A program made the translations under genes and the position numbers. From contig CAYUEG010000030.1 in assembly GCA_964443245.1 (NCBI GenBank), positions 1-31,887 on the forward strand: 31,887 nucleotides of DNA. Reading direction: 5' to 3'. Of this stretch, positions 22,444 through 30,350 are shown in pieces (within the stretch, counting starts at the first letter, position 1; every line of letters begins with the position of its first letter). The DNA is from CANJDH01 sp964443245 (lineage in GTDB: Bacteria; Pseudomonadota; Gammaproteobacteria; Burkholderiales; JAEUOS01). Below the pieces are notes generated by a model that ran no database searches, was not told where the DNA came from, and was given only the letters and a program-made list of their open reading frames with translations.

Positions 22444-24224
22444 GTCTTGCCTTTTTGGTCGGTGTCGCTCTCGAACAGTGTCTGCAATTCCTCGCTGGCT
22501 TCCCTGGAGGTCTGGATCAGCTTGGTTTCGTCCTGATAGACCGCCTGCTGCCGACGCAGCAGCTCGAGATCATGTTCGCGGAATTTCGACATGGTCATCG
22601 ACACGTCTGAAGGGGGGAACCCCAGCTGCAGCAGGGACTGATGGGCCATCTCGATGCTGGTGTGCCAGGTTTCGCGGTAGAAGCGGGTGATGCCCAGATC
22701 GACCAGCCGATGTGCATGGGTTCGATTGCGTGCACGCGCGATGATCTGCAGGTGGGGGAAATGGTGGCGCACCAGTTCAGCACATTTCACCGAATCCTCG
22801 GGATCGTCGATCGCCAGCACGAAGAGGCGGGCGGCGCCGGTGTTGGCTGCATGCAGCAACTCGAGGCGGGTGGCATCGCCAAAGAACAGCTTGCCACCGA
22901 ACTTGCGCACGCTGTCGACATGCCCCGCATCCTTTTCCAGGGCCGTGAACGGAACATTCTTGATCGCCAGCACCCGCGACACGATCTGGCCGACGCGCCC
23001 ATAGCCAGCCACGACCACATGGCCTTCGTTATGGTCGATGGCATCAAACTCGCGCCGGGGTGCCTGATCGAAGCGCGGTGCCAGCAGCTTTTCTTCCAGC
23101 ACGAAAAGGAGCGGGGCGAGCAGCATGGAGACGGTGACGGCCACGATCAGCAGATCCGCTGCGGCCTGCGGAAAAATCTTCAGGGTTGCCGCCACGCCGA
23201 AGAGCACGAACGCAAACTCGCCGCCCTGGGCCAGCGAGATGCCAAGCTTGCGCGCGCTGCTGCGATCTCCGTGTGCCACCCGCCCGATCGCCAGCAGCAC
23301 GGTGAACTTGATGGCCATCATGCCCACTACGATGCCCACGACCACCCAAGGCTTGGAGCCCAACAGGCCAAGGTTGGCTGACATGCCCACGGCGATGAAG
23401 AAGAGGCCCATCAGGAGGCCCTTGAACGGTTCGATGTCGGCTTCCAGTTCGTGCCGATACTCGGAATCGGCCAGCAGCATGCCTGCGAGGAAGGCACCCA
23501 GGGACGCCGTCAGCCCGGCAAGTTCCATCAACAAGGTGACGCCGACGACGATGAACAGCGCCGTGGCGGTAAAGATTTCCCGGCCGCCGAAGGTGGCGAC
23601 GGTGCGGAACAAGGGTCGCAACAGATACCGGCTGGAAAATACCAGCGCGGCGATGATGCCGATGGCCTTGGCGGCGTCCAGCCATCCGCTACCGTGCGTT
23701 CCCCCGGATGCCACGCCCAGTGACGCTGCCAGGAAGGGCAGGGCTGCCAGAAGCGGAATCACAGCGAGATCCTGAAACAGCAGGATGGCGAAGCTTTCGC
23801 GGCCGTGCCGCGCCATCAACTGCTTTTTCTCGGCCAGCGTCTGCAGCACGAAGGCCGTCGACGACATGGCCAGTCCCAGCCCCGCCACCAGTGCCGCCTG
23901 CCAGGACCAGCCGTGTGCGAATACCACGGCTCCCAGCACCAGGCCTGTCAACAGGACTTGTGCGCTGCCCAGCCCGAACACCTGCTTGCGCAATACCCAC
24001 AGGCGCGAGGGCTGCAGTTCGAGCCCGATGATGAACAAGAGCAGGATGACGCCAAATTCGGACAGGTGAAGAATGGACTCGACGTCATCGATCAGCCTGA
24101 AGCCCCAGGGGCCGATCAGCATGCCGGCTGCCAGGTATCCGAGGACGGCGCCCAAGCCCAGCTTGCGTGACAGCGGCACCGCAATGATGGCAACGGCCAG
24201 AAAAATGGCGGCTTGAGTCAGCAT
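22440..24224 (-). CDS. Kef-type K+/H+ antiporter with RCK domain (CPA2 family)
   Basis: A 594-residue monovalent cation:proton antiporter-2. The membrane domain has about twelve helices (1-375), with LLLFIIGLELQPSRLWVLRK (61-80), the ion-binding region LFQDLAVIPLLAALPF around D152, and ISLAQGGEFAFVLFG (329-343). The loop HELEADIEPFKGLLMGLFFIAVGMS (258-282) is the regulatory Q-loop region of KefB/KefC. A Rossmann RCK (TrkA-N) domain starts at 401 with HVVVAGYGRVGQIVSRVLA and continues to about 525, followed by a charged tail. In E. coli such systems export K+ when electrophiles deplete glutathione. No KefF/KefG ancillary oxidoreductase gene adjoins it. The start lies three bases after the diguanylate cyclase stop and the end overlaps the amidohydrolase, so all are probably co-transcribed. 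Confidence 0.93.
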   Translation of the reverse strand: MLTQAAIFLAVAIIAVPLSRKLGLGAVLGYLAAGMLIGPWGFRLIDDVESILHLSEFGVILLLFIIGLELQPSRLWVLRKQVFGLGSAQVLLTGLVLGAVVFAHGWSWQAALVAGLGLAMSSTAFVLQTLAEKKQLMARHGRESFAILLFQDLAVIPLLAALPFLAASLGVASGGTHGSGWLDAAKAIGIIAALVFSSRYLLRPLFRTVATFGGREIFTATALFIVVGVTLLMELAGLTASLGAFLAGMLLADSEYRHELEADIEPFKGLLMGLFFIAVGMSANLGLLGSKPWVVVGIVVGMMAIKFTVLLAIGRVAHGDRSSARKLGISLAQGGEFAFVLFGVAATLKIFPQAAADLLIVAVTVSMLLAPLLFVLEEKLLAPRFDQAPRREFDAIDHNEGHVVVAGYGRVGQIVSRVLAIKNVPFTALEKDAGHVDSVRKFGGKLFFGDATRLELLHAANTGAARLFVLAIDDPEDSVKCAELVRHHFPHLQIIARARNRTHAHRLVDLGITRFYRETWHTSIEMAHQSLLQLGFPPSDVSMTMSKFREHDLELLRRQQAVYQDETKLIQTSREASEELQTLFESDTDQKGKT

Positions 24225-24227
24225 GGG

Positions 24228-26561
24228 TCAGTTCGGCACGGGTTCGGTGGGTTGGGCTGCATCCGGATCACTGTGGTAGACAAACCGGCATCGTCCGGCC
24301 TGTTTGGCACGGTACATGGCACTGTCGGCATGCCGGATCAGGAGGTCGGGGTTGCTGCCGTCCGTCGGGAACAGGGCAATGCCGATGCTGCAGCCGACTT
24401 GCAGCATCAGCGGGCTCTGGCCATGACCGCTGCGCCATACGGCTGCGATGGGCTGTTGTACCGATTCGATGATCTTCAGCGCGACCCCGCCGGCATCGCG
24501 GGGTGTGGCGACACCATCCAGCGCAACGACGAACTCATCACCGCCGTAACGCGAGACGGTGTCGGCGGCGCGCACGCATTCCTTCAGACGGCTGCTGACC
24601 ACGCGCAGGACCTCATCCCCGGTGCGATGCCCGTGCTGGTCATTGATCGGCTTGAATCCGTCCAGATCGATCAGCAGGACTGCAGCGGTCTCGCCGGTTC
24701 TGCGGGCGCGCGCAATCGCCTGTGCCAGACGGTCATGCAGCAGGCGGCGATTGGGCAATCCGGTCAGTGAGTCATGCTGTGCCAGCTGGCGCACCGCTTC
24801 TTCCGAGCGCTTCAGGGAGGTGATGTCGGTGACGACCAGCACCACTTCGCCGGCCGGCGTGCGTCGTTTGGTGGTCTGAATCCAGGTGCCATCGGCGGTC
24901 TCATACAGGTACTGGCTGCCATCGGCAGCACGGTGGCGCTTGATCTGCTCGGCGATCCAGGCATCGGCATCGCCGAGAAAATCCGGCGGGATCGGATCAC
25001 CCATTGCCACGCGCTCGCGGATCAACTCTGCCACCCCAAGGCCGATCAGGGATGCCACTTCGCGCTGTTCGCCAAACAGGGCAGCATACCGGCGGTTGCA
25101 GAGGATCAGGCGTTCATCGCGCCCGAACAGGGCAAAGCCGTCCGGGATGCTGTCCAGGGCATTGCCCAGCTGGGTGCGCGCTTGTTCCAGTTCTGCAGCA
25201 CGCTGCTGCCGGTCGCTGATGTCGATCGTAATCCCGCAGGCGCCGACGACCTTGCCGTCAATGTCGTGAACCGGACCGCCACTGGTGCTGACAAAGAGCC
25301 GCCGACCGTCCTTGCGCACGATCTCGTTGACATGGTCGAGCACCGGTGCCCCTTCAAGCAGGCGCGCGAAGGCCTCGTTGTCCTCTTCAAGCCCCGGCAG
25401 CTTGAGCAGATCCGTGTTGCGTTTGCCCAGCGCCTCTTCTGCCGGCATGCCCAGGATATCGAGGCTGCCGCGCTCGCCCACGAAGGTATAGACGCCCGTG
25501 TGATCGGTGGCCCACACCAGTGCCGGGGCGGTCGCGGTGACCACGCGATACGTTTCGGCCAGACTGCGATAGGCCTGCTCGCGTGCTGCCAACTGACGTT
25601 CGGCCTTCTTGCGTTCGGTGATGTCGGTGGCGATCCAGAGAAGGCCGCGACTGATGTCTTGCGGGGCCAGCAGCCGGCCTTGCGCATTGATCCAGCGACG
25701 ACCGCCGGCGAGGGGCCCGGTCTCGTACTCGCGCACCAGCACCTTTTCGGCGGTCAGGCCGGCCTCTTCCTCGGCACAGGCTTTGCGCCAGGCTTCTTCA
25801 TCCTGAAAGACGATACGGGTGGACTGACCCTCCATCTGGTCACGCGTCATGCCGTGCATGGCGGCCATCCTGTCGTTGACGCGCAGGTAGGTGCGATTGC
25901 GAACCAGCGCCATGCCAACCAGGTTGTTGTCATAGAGCAGTTCCTGCTCTGCCAGAAGGCGTGTCCGTTCCGCCGTATCTGCCAAGCCGCCCAGGAGGGT
26001 GCGCCGAACCGTGACCAGTGCGGTCGCCAGAATGGCGGCATAGCAGCCGGCCAGCATCAGGGGCACCACCGGTTCGGAGGAAAACAGGACCCACAGGCTG
26101 AAGGTTTGCGCCGCGACGAGGGGAATGACCGCGGACAGGAAAACCATCAGGCTGAGGCTGAGGGTGACCGATGCCACGAAGGTGTAAGTCAGGCCAATCA
26201 AATGCAGGAAGATGGTGAACACCGGTTGTCCCGGGAGCAGCAGGACATAGGCTGCTCCCCAGAACGATCCTTGCAGCAATGCGGTCACGGCATACCAGCG
26301 CTCCCACACCCGCAGCTTCTGTCTGGATTTCTCCCCTGGCTTGAGGGCCCCCAGCATGCCCAGGCGCAACGCCACGATCACGGTGCCGACCCCGAACCAG
26401 GGGAAGGCCCACTGGCTGGCATGGTCGATGCGCGCGGCAAGCGCGATCACCAGGGTACCAATGAGACTCAGGACGAGGGAGCCGCGCTGATGGCGGCTCA
26501 GCAGGGCGATGCGGCCCAGTTCCGCTTCGCCCGCGATTCCCGAAGGGGGCGCCGGATGCAC
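24228..26561 (-). CDS. Membrane-anchored PAS-GGDEF diguanylate cyclase
   Basis: 777 residues starting at GTG, overlapping the DUF1499 stop by one base (TAGTG). About six membrane helices (27-186) are followed by three PAS units with PAC-like ends, about 203-320 (DITERKK), 333-452 (DISDRQQ) and 464-583 (DITSLKR). The GGDEF domain spans 592-765. The active-site motif is intact, RYGGDEF (673-677), with an RxxD product-inhibition site RAAD at 664-667 at the right distance. It should make cyclic di-GMP in response to a membrane or PAS-sensed cue and be switched off by its product. The second PAS resembles the fold that binds small ligands or flavin, but no cofactor residue stands out. There is no EAL domain. 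It leads directly into the Kef antiporter gene. The GTG start is uncertain, as no clear ribosome site precedes it. Confidence 0.93.
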   Translation of the reverse strand: MHPAPPSGIAGEAELGRIALLSRHQRGSLVLSLIGTLVIALAARIDHASQWAFPWFGVGTVIVALRLGMLGALKPGEKSRQKLRVWERWYAVTALLQGSFWGAAYVLLLPGQPVFTIFLHLIGLTYTFVASVTLSLSLMVFLSAVIPLVAAQTFSLWVLFSSEPVVPLMLAGCYAAILATALVTVRRTLLGGLADTAERTRLLAEQELLYDNNLVGMALVRNRTYLRVNDRMAAMHGMTRDQMEGQSTRIVFQDEEAWRKACAEEEAGLTAEKVLVREYETGPLAGGRRWINAQGRLLAPQDISRGLLWIATDITERKKAERQLAAREQAYRSLAETYRVVTATAPALVWATDHTGVYTFVGERGSLDILGMPAEEALGKRNTDLLKLPGLEEDNEAFARLLEGAPVLDHVNEIVRKDGRRLFVSTSGGPVHDIDGKVVGACGITIDISDRQQRAAELEQARTQLGNALDSIPDGFALFGRDERLILCNRRYAALFGEQREVASLIGLGVAELIRERVAMGDPIPPDFLGDADAWIAEQIKRHRAADGSQYLYETADGTWIQTTKRRTPAGEVVLVVTDITSLKRSEEAVRQLAQHDSLTGLPNRRLLHDRLAQAIARARRTGETAAVLLIDLDGFKPINDQHGHRTGDEVLRVVSSRLKECVRAADTVSRYGGDEFVVALDGVATPRDAGGVALKIIESVQQPIAAVWRSGHGQSPLMLQVGCSIGIALFPTDGSNPDLLIRHADSAMYRAKQAGRCRFVYHSDPDAAQPTEPVPN

Positions 26562-26965
26562 TATGCCGAAAACTGCTTGCGGATCGACTCGATGCGCGCG
26601 CGATTCACGCCAAAATCCCGAATCCCCAGGCGGGAGGCAGAACGCACGTGGATCAGCCCGGCGGCCGCATCCAGGGCAAATTCGACGTCATCCACGTAGC
26701 CCAAGCCCTTGCTGCTGAACTCGCAATAGAGGTACTGCCCGTCCTCCTCGATGACCCTGGTGCGCGGCCGACCTTTGACCAGTTCCGCCAGCGCCTTCCA
26801 TGCCTGCGCCGCGTCGCCCTTGTAACGCAACGGCGCGATGTGGTGTTTGGCATCGGCGTGCGGGTCCGCGGTACTGTTGACGCAGTTGGGCTTCCAGCTG
26901 CAAGGCTTGAATTGCCCTGATGTGAACCCCAATCCTGGCGGACGCTTGCCTGCGAATAACCCCAT
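26561..26965 (-). CDS. DUF1499 domain protein
   Basis: A 134-residue protein of the DUF1499 family, whose function is not established. Family features are KPCSWKPNCVNSTA near the start, HHIAPLRYKGDAAQAWKALAELV, the middle EEDGQYLYCEFSSKGLGYVDDVEF and SASRLGIRDFGVNRARIESIRKQF at the end. C22 and C28 are close together and could be a disulfide or metal pair. No clear signal peptide is seen; the N-terminus MGLFAGKRPPGLG is short and basic. A good GAGAGGG ribosome site stands two bases before the ATG. It is the first gene of the four-gene minus-strand unit and is divergent from gluQ with 51 bp between. Homologues are often lipoproteins or membrane-linked; this copy has no lipobox. Confidence 0.88.
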   Translation of the reverse strand: MGLFAGKRPPGLGFTSGQFKPCSWKPNCVNSTADPHADAKHHIAPLRYKGDAAQAWKALAELVKGRPRTRVIEEDGQYLYCEFSSKGLGYVDDVEFALDAAAGLIHVRSASRLGIRDFGVNRARIESIRKQFSA

Positions 26966-27016
26966 TGCCCTCTCCCGGTTGCGTAGAATCCAGACTTATC
27001 CTGCCCTGGACCGCAC

Positions 27017-27874
27017 ATGTTAGACGAGTTGCTTGAAGAATGGGTGCAACGCTTTCCACCCGATCCCGCACTTGAAGGCAGTTACGTTGGCCGCTTTGCA
27101 CCTTCGCCAACCGGTCCCTTGCACCTGGGTTCGCTGGTGGCGGCGCTGGCCAGCTATCTGGACGCCAAGGCGCACCAGGGCCGCTGGCTGGTACGGATTG
27201 ACGATCTGGACCAGCCTCGCTGTGTGCCAGGTGCGGGGGAGGCGATTCTGGCAAGCCTGGCGGCGTTGGGATTGCAGGCAGATGGGGAAGTGGTGTGGCA
27301 AAGCCGACGGCATGGGGCCTATCGCGATGCATTCGAACGTTTGCGCGAAGCAGGGGCCGTGTTTCCTTGCGCCTGCACGCGCCGGGAAATCGCGGATTCG
27401 CGGCTGCACCCCACCCAGCGCGGACGCGAAGCCGTCTACCCCGGCACCTGTCGACACGGACTCGCGCCCGGTCGACTGCCGCGTGCGTGGCGAATGCGCG
27501 CTGGTCAAACCGAGATTCGCTTCAACGACCGTTGGCAGGGAGAGACCACGCAGGACCTGGCGAGCGAGGTCGGCGATTTCGTCCTGTTACGGGCGGATGG
27601 CCAGTGGGCCTATCAGTTGGCCGTGGTCGTGGACGATGCTGCAGCCGGGGTGACCGACGTGGTGCGTGGTGCCGATCTGATTGAGTCGACGCCGCGCCAG
27701 ATCCTCCTGCAGCAATCGCTTGGTCTGCCGACCCCGCGCTATCTGCATGTGCCTGTGGTGACCAATGCCCAGGGAGAGAAGCTCTCCAAGCAGACCGAAG
27801 CACCGGCCATCGCACTGACGCCTGAAGGCATCCGGCGGGCGATGCAGGCGGCGGGAAAGCACCTGTTCGGCTGA
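27017..27874 (+). CDS. gluQ: Glutamyl-Q tRNA(Asp) synthetase
   Basis: A 285-residue GluQRS, a shortened glutamyl-tRNA synthetase that puts glutamate onto the queuosine at position 34 of tRNA(Asp). The catalytic Rossmann domain shows GRFAPSPTGPLHLGSLVAALASYLDA with the HIGH-like HLGS (36-39), VRIDDLDQPR, a zinc site in FPCACTRREI and YPGTC, LLRADGQWAYQLAVVVDDA, VVRGADLIESTPRQI and the KMSKS-like KLSKQ (255-259). The anticodon-binding domain is absent, as expected. About 20 residues precede the usual start (SYVGRFAPSP), so the true start could be the GTG at 27044. It is divergent from DUF1499; a TAGAAT hexamer at 26984-26989 may be its -10. No dksA lies next to it, unlike in E. coli relatives. 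Confidence 0.94.
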   Translation: MLDELLEEWVQRFPPDPALEGSYVGRFAPSPTGPLHLGSLVAALASYLDAKAHQGRWLVRIDDLDQPRCVPGAGEAILASLAALGLQADGEVVWQSRRHGAYRDAFERLREAGAVFPCACTRREIADSRLHPTQRGREAVYPGTCRHGLAPGRLPRAWRMRAGQTEIRFNDRWQGETTQDLASEVGDFVLLRADGQWAYQLAVVVDDAAAGVTDVVRGADLIESTPRQILLQQSLGLPTPRYLHVPVVTNAQGEKLSKQTEAPAIALTPEGIRRAMQAAGKHLFG

Positions 27875-27966
27875 CCATGTGGATGGGCTGCCGGGCGGTC
27901 CGCAGCATCGGGTTGCGCCATAATCGGTGTTCCCTCCATTTCAAGTTTTGACCGATCGTCCCGACC

Positions 27967-28437
27967 ATGTCCGATATTCCTACCCTGCGTCGCATTCTGG
28001 CCGAGACACATACCATCGCGGTGGTCGGGCTGTCGGCTGACTGGTTTCGGCCCAGCTTTTTCGCAGCAAAGTACATGCAGGAGCACGGCTATCGCATCAT
28101 TCCGGTCAATCCGAAGTATCCGGAAATCCTGGGCGAAAAAGCCTATCGTTCCCTCGCAGACATCCCCGAAAAGGTCGACATGGTGGACTGCTTTCGCAAG
28201 ACCGATGACATCCTGCCGATTGCGCACGAAGCGATCGCGATTGGCGCCAGGGTGCTCTGGCAGCAGCTCGGTGTGATCAACCATGAGGCCGAGGCGCTGG
28301 TGTGCGCGGCCGGGATGGAGAGCGTGATGGATCGTTGCGTCAAGATCGAGCACGCCCGGTTGATGGGCGGCTTGAACTGGGCCGGCGTGAATACCAAGGT
28401 CATTTCTGCCAAGCGCCCCAAGCATATTGCCAACTGA
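27967..28437 (+). CDS. CoA-binding domain protein (YccU-like)
   Basis: A 156-residue single-domain CoA-binding Rossmann protein. The nucleotide-binding start is TIAVVGLSADWFRPSFFAAKYM (16-37), followed by the usual GYRIIPVNPKYPEILGEKAYRSLADIP and VDMVDCFRKTDDILPIAHEAIAIGARVLWQQLGVIN, with VMDRCVKIEHARLM near the end. The family resembles the CoA-binding half of succinyl-CoA synthetase but has no ligase half, and its role is not settled. It starts 92 bp after gluQ, a gap with only a weak CATAAT candidate promoter. Its stop lies 20 bp before metY, so the two are probably co-transcribed, which hints at a link with methionine or acyl-group metabolism. That link is inferred. Confidence 0.9.
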   Translation: MSDIPTLRRILAETHTIAVVGLSADWFRPSFFAAKYMQEHGYRIIPVNPKYPEILGEKAYRSLADIPEKVDMVDCFRKTDDILPIAHEAIAIGARVLWQQLGVINHEAEALVCAAGMESVMDRCVKIEHARLMGGLNWAGVNTKVISAKRPKHIAN

Positions 28438-28457
28438 ACGGATGCCACAAGTCAACC

Positions 28458-29759
28458 ATGGCTGATCGCGAATTTGCGTTTGAAACCCTGGCCCTGCATG
28501 CAGGCCAGGTACCGGATGCCGCCACCGGCAGCCGCGCCGTGCCTCTCTACCAGACAACCTCTTTTGTTTTCGATTCCGCCGAGCACGCCGCAAGCCTGTT
28601 CAATCTGCAAACCTTCGGCAATGTGTACTCGCGCCTGTCCAATCCGACGACGGCGGTGCTGGAAGAACGCATTGCGGCGCTGGAAGGCGGGCGCGCCAGC
28701 CTGGCGGTCGCCACTGGCATGGCCGCCGAGATGACCGCCCTGTTGACGCTGCTCAAGGCCGGCGACCATATGGTGGCGGCCAGCACGCTTTATGGTGGCA
28801 GCTACTCCCTGTTTGAGGTCAATTTCCGCCAGCTCGGCATTGACACCACTTTCGTCAATCCGGAGGACCCTGAGAACTTCAGACGTGCGCTGACCCCGAA
28901 AACCAAGGTGATCTATGCCGAGACGCTCGGCAACCCGTTGATCAACGTGCTCGACATCGAGCCGGTGGCGGCGATCGCGCACGAGGCCGGCATTCCGCTG
29001 ATGATCGACAACACGATCGCCTCTCCCTACCTTTGCAGGCCGTTCGAGTGGGGGGCCGACATCGTGGTGCACTCGGCGACCAAATACATCGGCGGGCACG
29101 GTACCACCATGGGCGGCGTGATCGTGGAGAGCGGCAAGTTCCCGTACGACAATGGCAATTTTCCGCAGATGACCGAGCCGTCACGCGGCTACCATGGTGT
29201 GCGCTTCTATGAAACCTTCGGTGATTTCGGGTTTGTCACCAAATGTCGCTACGAGACCCTGCGCACGTTCGGCGCTGCCCTGTCGCCCTTCAATGCATGG
29301 ATGCTGCTGCAAGGATGCGAGACCCTGCATGTGCGCATGGATCGTCACGTGGCCAACGCGATGGCGGTAGCGACGTTTCTGGAGTCCCACCCTCTGGTGT
29401 CCTGGGTCAGTTATCCGGGTCTGGCATCGAGCAAATACCACGCGCTGGCGAAGAAGTACCTTCCCAAGGGTGCCTCGGCCATCATGGCCTTCGGCGTCAA
29501 GGATGGCGGCCTGGGTGGCAAGATTGCTGGCGAGAAATTCATTGATGCGGCGCAGTTCATGAGCCATCTGGCCAACATTGGCGACGCCAAGACGCTGGTG
29601 ATCCACCCATCCTCGACCACCCACCGCCAGCTCTCCGAGGAAGAACAGGTTCGGGCCGGGGTATCGCCCGACATGATCCGGCTTTCCGTCGGGATCGAGA
29701 ACGTGGACGACATCCTGTGGGACCTGGATCAGGCCCTGCGCGCTTCCCAGAAGAAATAG
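28458..29759 (+). CDS. metY: O-acetylhomoserine sulfhydrylase
   Basis: A 433-residue PLP enzyme of the Cys/Met metabolism family, making homocysteine from O-acetylhomoserine and sulfide in the cytoplasm. Residues follow MetY: ETLALHAGQVPD at the start, PLYQTTSFVFDS (29-40), the phosphate loop YSRLSNPTTAVLEERIAALE, ATGMAAEMTALLTLL, IDNTIASPYLCRPFEWGAD, and the PLP lysine K209 in VVHSATKYIGGHG. The length matches MetY rather than the shorter MetB/MetC (about 390). The end SSTTHRQLSEEEQVRAGVSPDMIRLSVGIE is family-typical. The frame continues far upstream, but the ATG at 28458 gives the standard N-terminus and falls after the CoA-binding protein stop. No SAM riboswitch was recognised upstream. 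Confidence 0.94.
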   Translation: MADREFAFETLALHAGQVPDAATGSRAVPLYQTTSFVFDSAEHAASLFNLQTFGNVYSRLSNPTTAVLEERIAALEGGRASLAVATGMAAEMTALLTLLKAGDHMVAASTLYGGSYSLFEVNFRQLGIDTTFVNPEDPENFRRALTPKTKVIYAETLGNPLINVLDIEPVAAIAHEAGIPLMIDNTIASPYLCRPFEWGADIVVHSATKYIGGHGTTMGGVIVESGKFPYDNGNFPQMTEPSRGYHGVRFYETFGDFGFVTKCRYETLRTFGAALSPFNAWMLLQGCETLHVRMDRHVANAMAVATFLESHPLVSWVSYPGLASSKYHALAKKYLPKGASAIMAFGVKDGGLGGKIAGEKFIDAAQFMSHLANIGDAKTLVIHPSSTTHRQLSEEEQVRAGVSPDMIRLSVGIENVDDILWDLDQALRASQKK

Positions 29760-29761
29760 CG

Positions 29762-30295
29762 ATGCATCTGGCCGACGATGAGCGGGTCCTGTCCGAGACG
29801 GCCTTCGGCATCGGGCCGCTCGGTGGCGTCGTGACGCTGACCAGCAAGCGCATTGTTCTGCTGGCGCGCGACAGCGAGGAATCGATCCCGCTGCGCGCGG
29901 TGACGTCGGTGCGCGCGGCGTTCATGCGCGATTGGCCGGGTACGGTCTGGGGCCTGATACTGGTTGTGCTGGCACTGTCTTTCGGGGCGACATACAAGAA
30001 CATGGAAACCGCTGCCAACGGCGTCGCCCTGGCCATCGAACGCCGTGTCACCGAAAAGATGCCGGAGCGCACTGACGCCTACGGACACTACGTCAATGTC
30101 CCGGCTTCCCTCGTGTGGCTGCTGATGCTGCCCCTGATGGCGTTGGGCGGCGTCAAGTGTGCCACCGGACTGCGGGGCCGCACCGAGTTGGCCATCTGCA
30201 CGGCCAGCGGCGTGCTGCTGCGTGCCGCGCCAGGGCGGCAGCCCGATTTGATCAGTTTGGGAGAGGACGCGGGGCGCTACGCCGCCGGCGCGTGA
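29762..30295 (+). CDS. Small membrane protein with a PH-like segment, function unknown
   Basis: 177 residues. The N-terminal part, ERVLSETAFGIGPLGGVVTLTSKRIVLLARDSEESIPLRAVTSV, looks like a bacterial PH-domain strand pattern (a short beta repeat ending in T-KR--L), interrupted by two membrane helices: VWGLILVVLALSFGATY (about 62-78) and SLVWLLMLPLMALGGVKCA (about 116-134). After the second helix a beta-rich C-terminal piece (GRTELAICTASGVLLRA) could finish the PH fold. I do not recognise a named family. The ATG lies two bases after the metY stop, so it is probably co-expressed. It ends 55 bp before the converging rhlE gene. Confidence 0.7.
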   Translation: MHLADDERVLSETAFGIGPLGGVVTLTSKRIVLLARDSEESIPLRAVTSVRAAFMRDWPGTVWGLILVVLALSFGATYKNMETAANGVALAIERRVTEKMPERTDAYGHYVNVPASLVWLLMLPLMALGGVKCATGLRGRTELAICTASGVLLRAAPGRQPDLISLGEDAGRYAAGA

Positions 30296-30350
30296 AACCG
30301 CCGGGCCCGGTCTGGCCAGATGCAGATCGGCCGGTCATGGGGCAGCCGCT

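Noticed and set aside
24774..26699. A 641-codon plus-strand frame opposite the PAS-GGDEF gene
   Set aside because: Fully antisense to a protein with intact domains; its translation has no recognisable domain.
27875..27966. Possible riboswitch or SAM element ahead of the CoA-binding protein and metY
   Set aside because: Only 92 bp with no recognisable helices or conserved core of a known riboswitch.
30296..30350. CCGGGCCCGG palindrome and GGCC-rich stretch between the small membrane protein gene and rhlE as a terminator
   Set aside because: The palindrome has no loop and no T-run follows; pairing around the GGCC repeats is imperfect.
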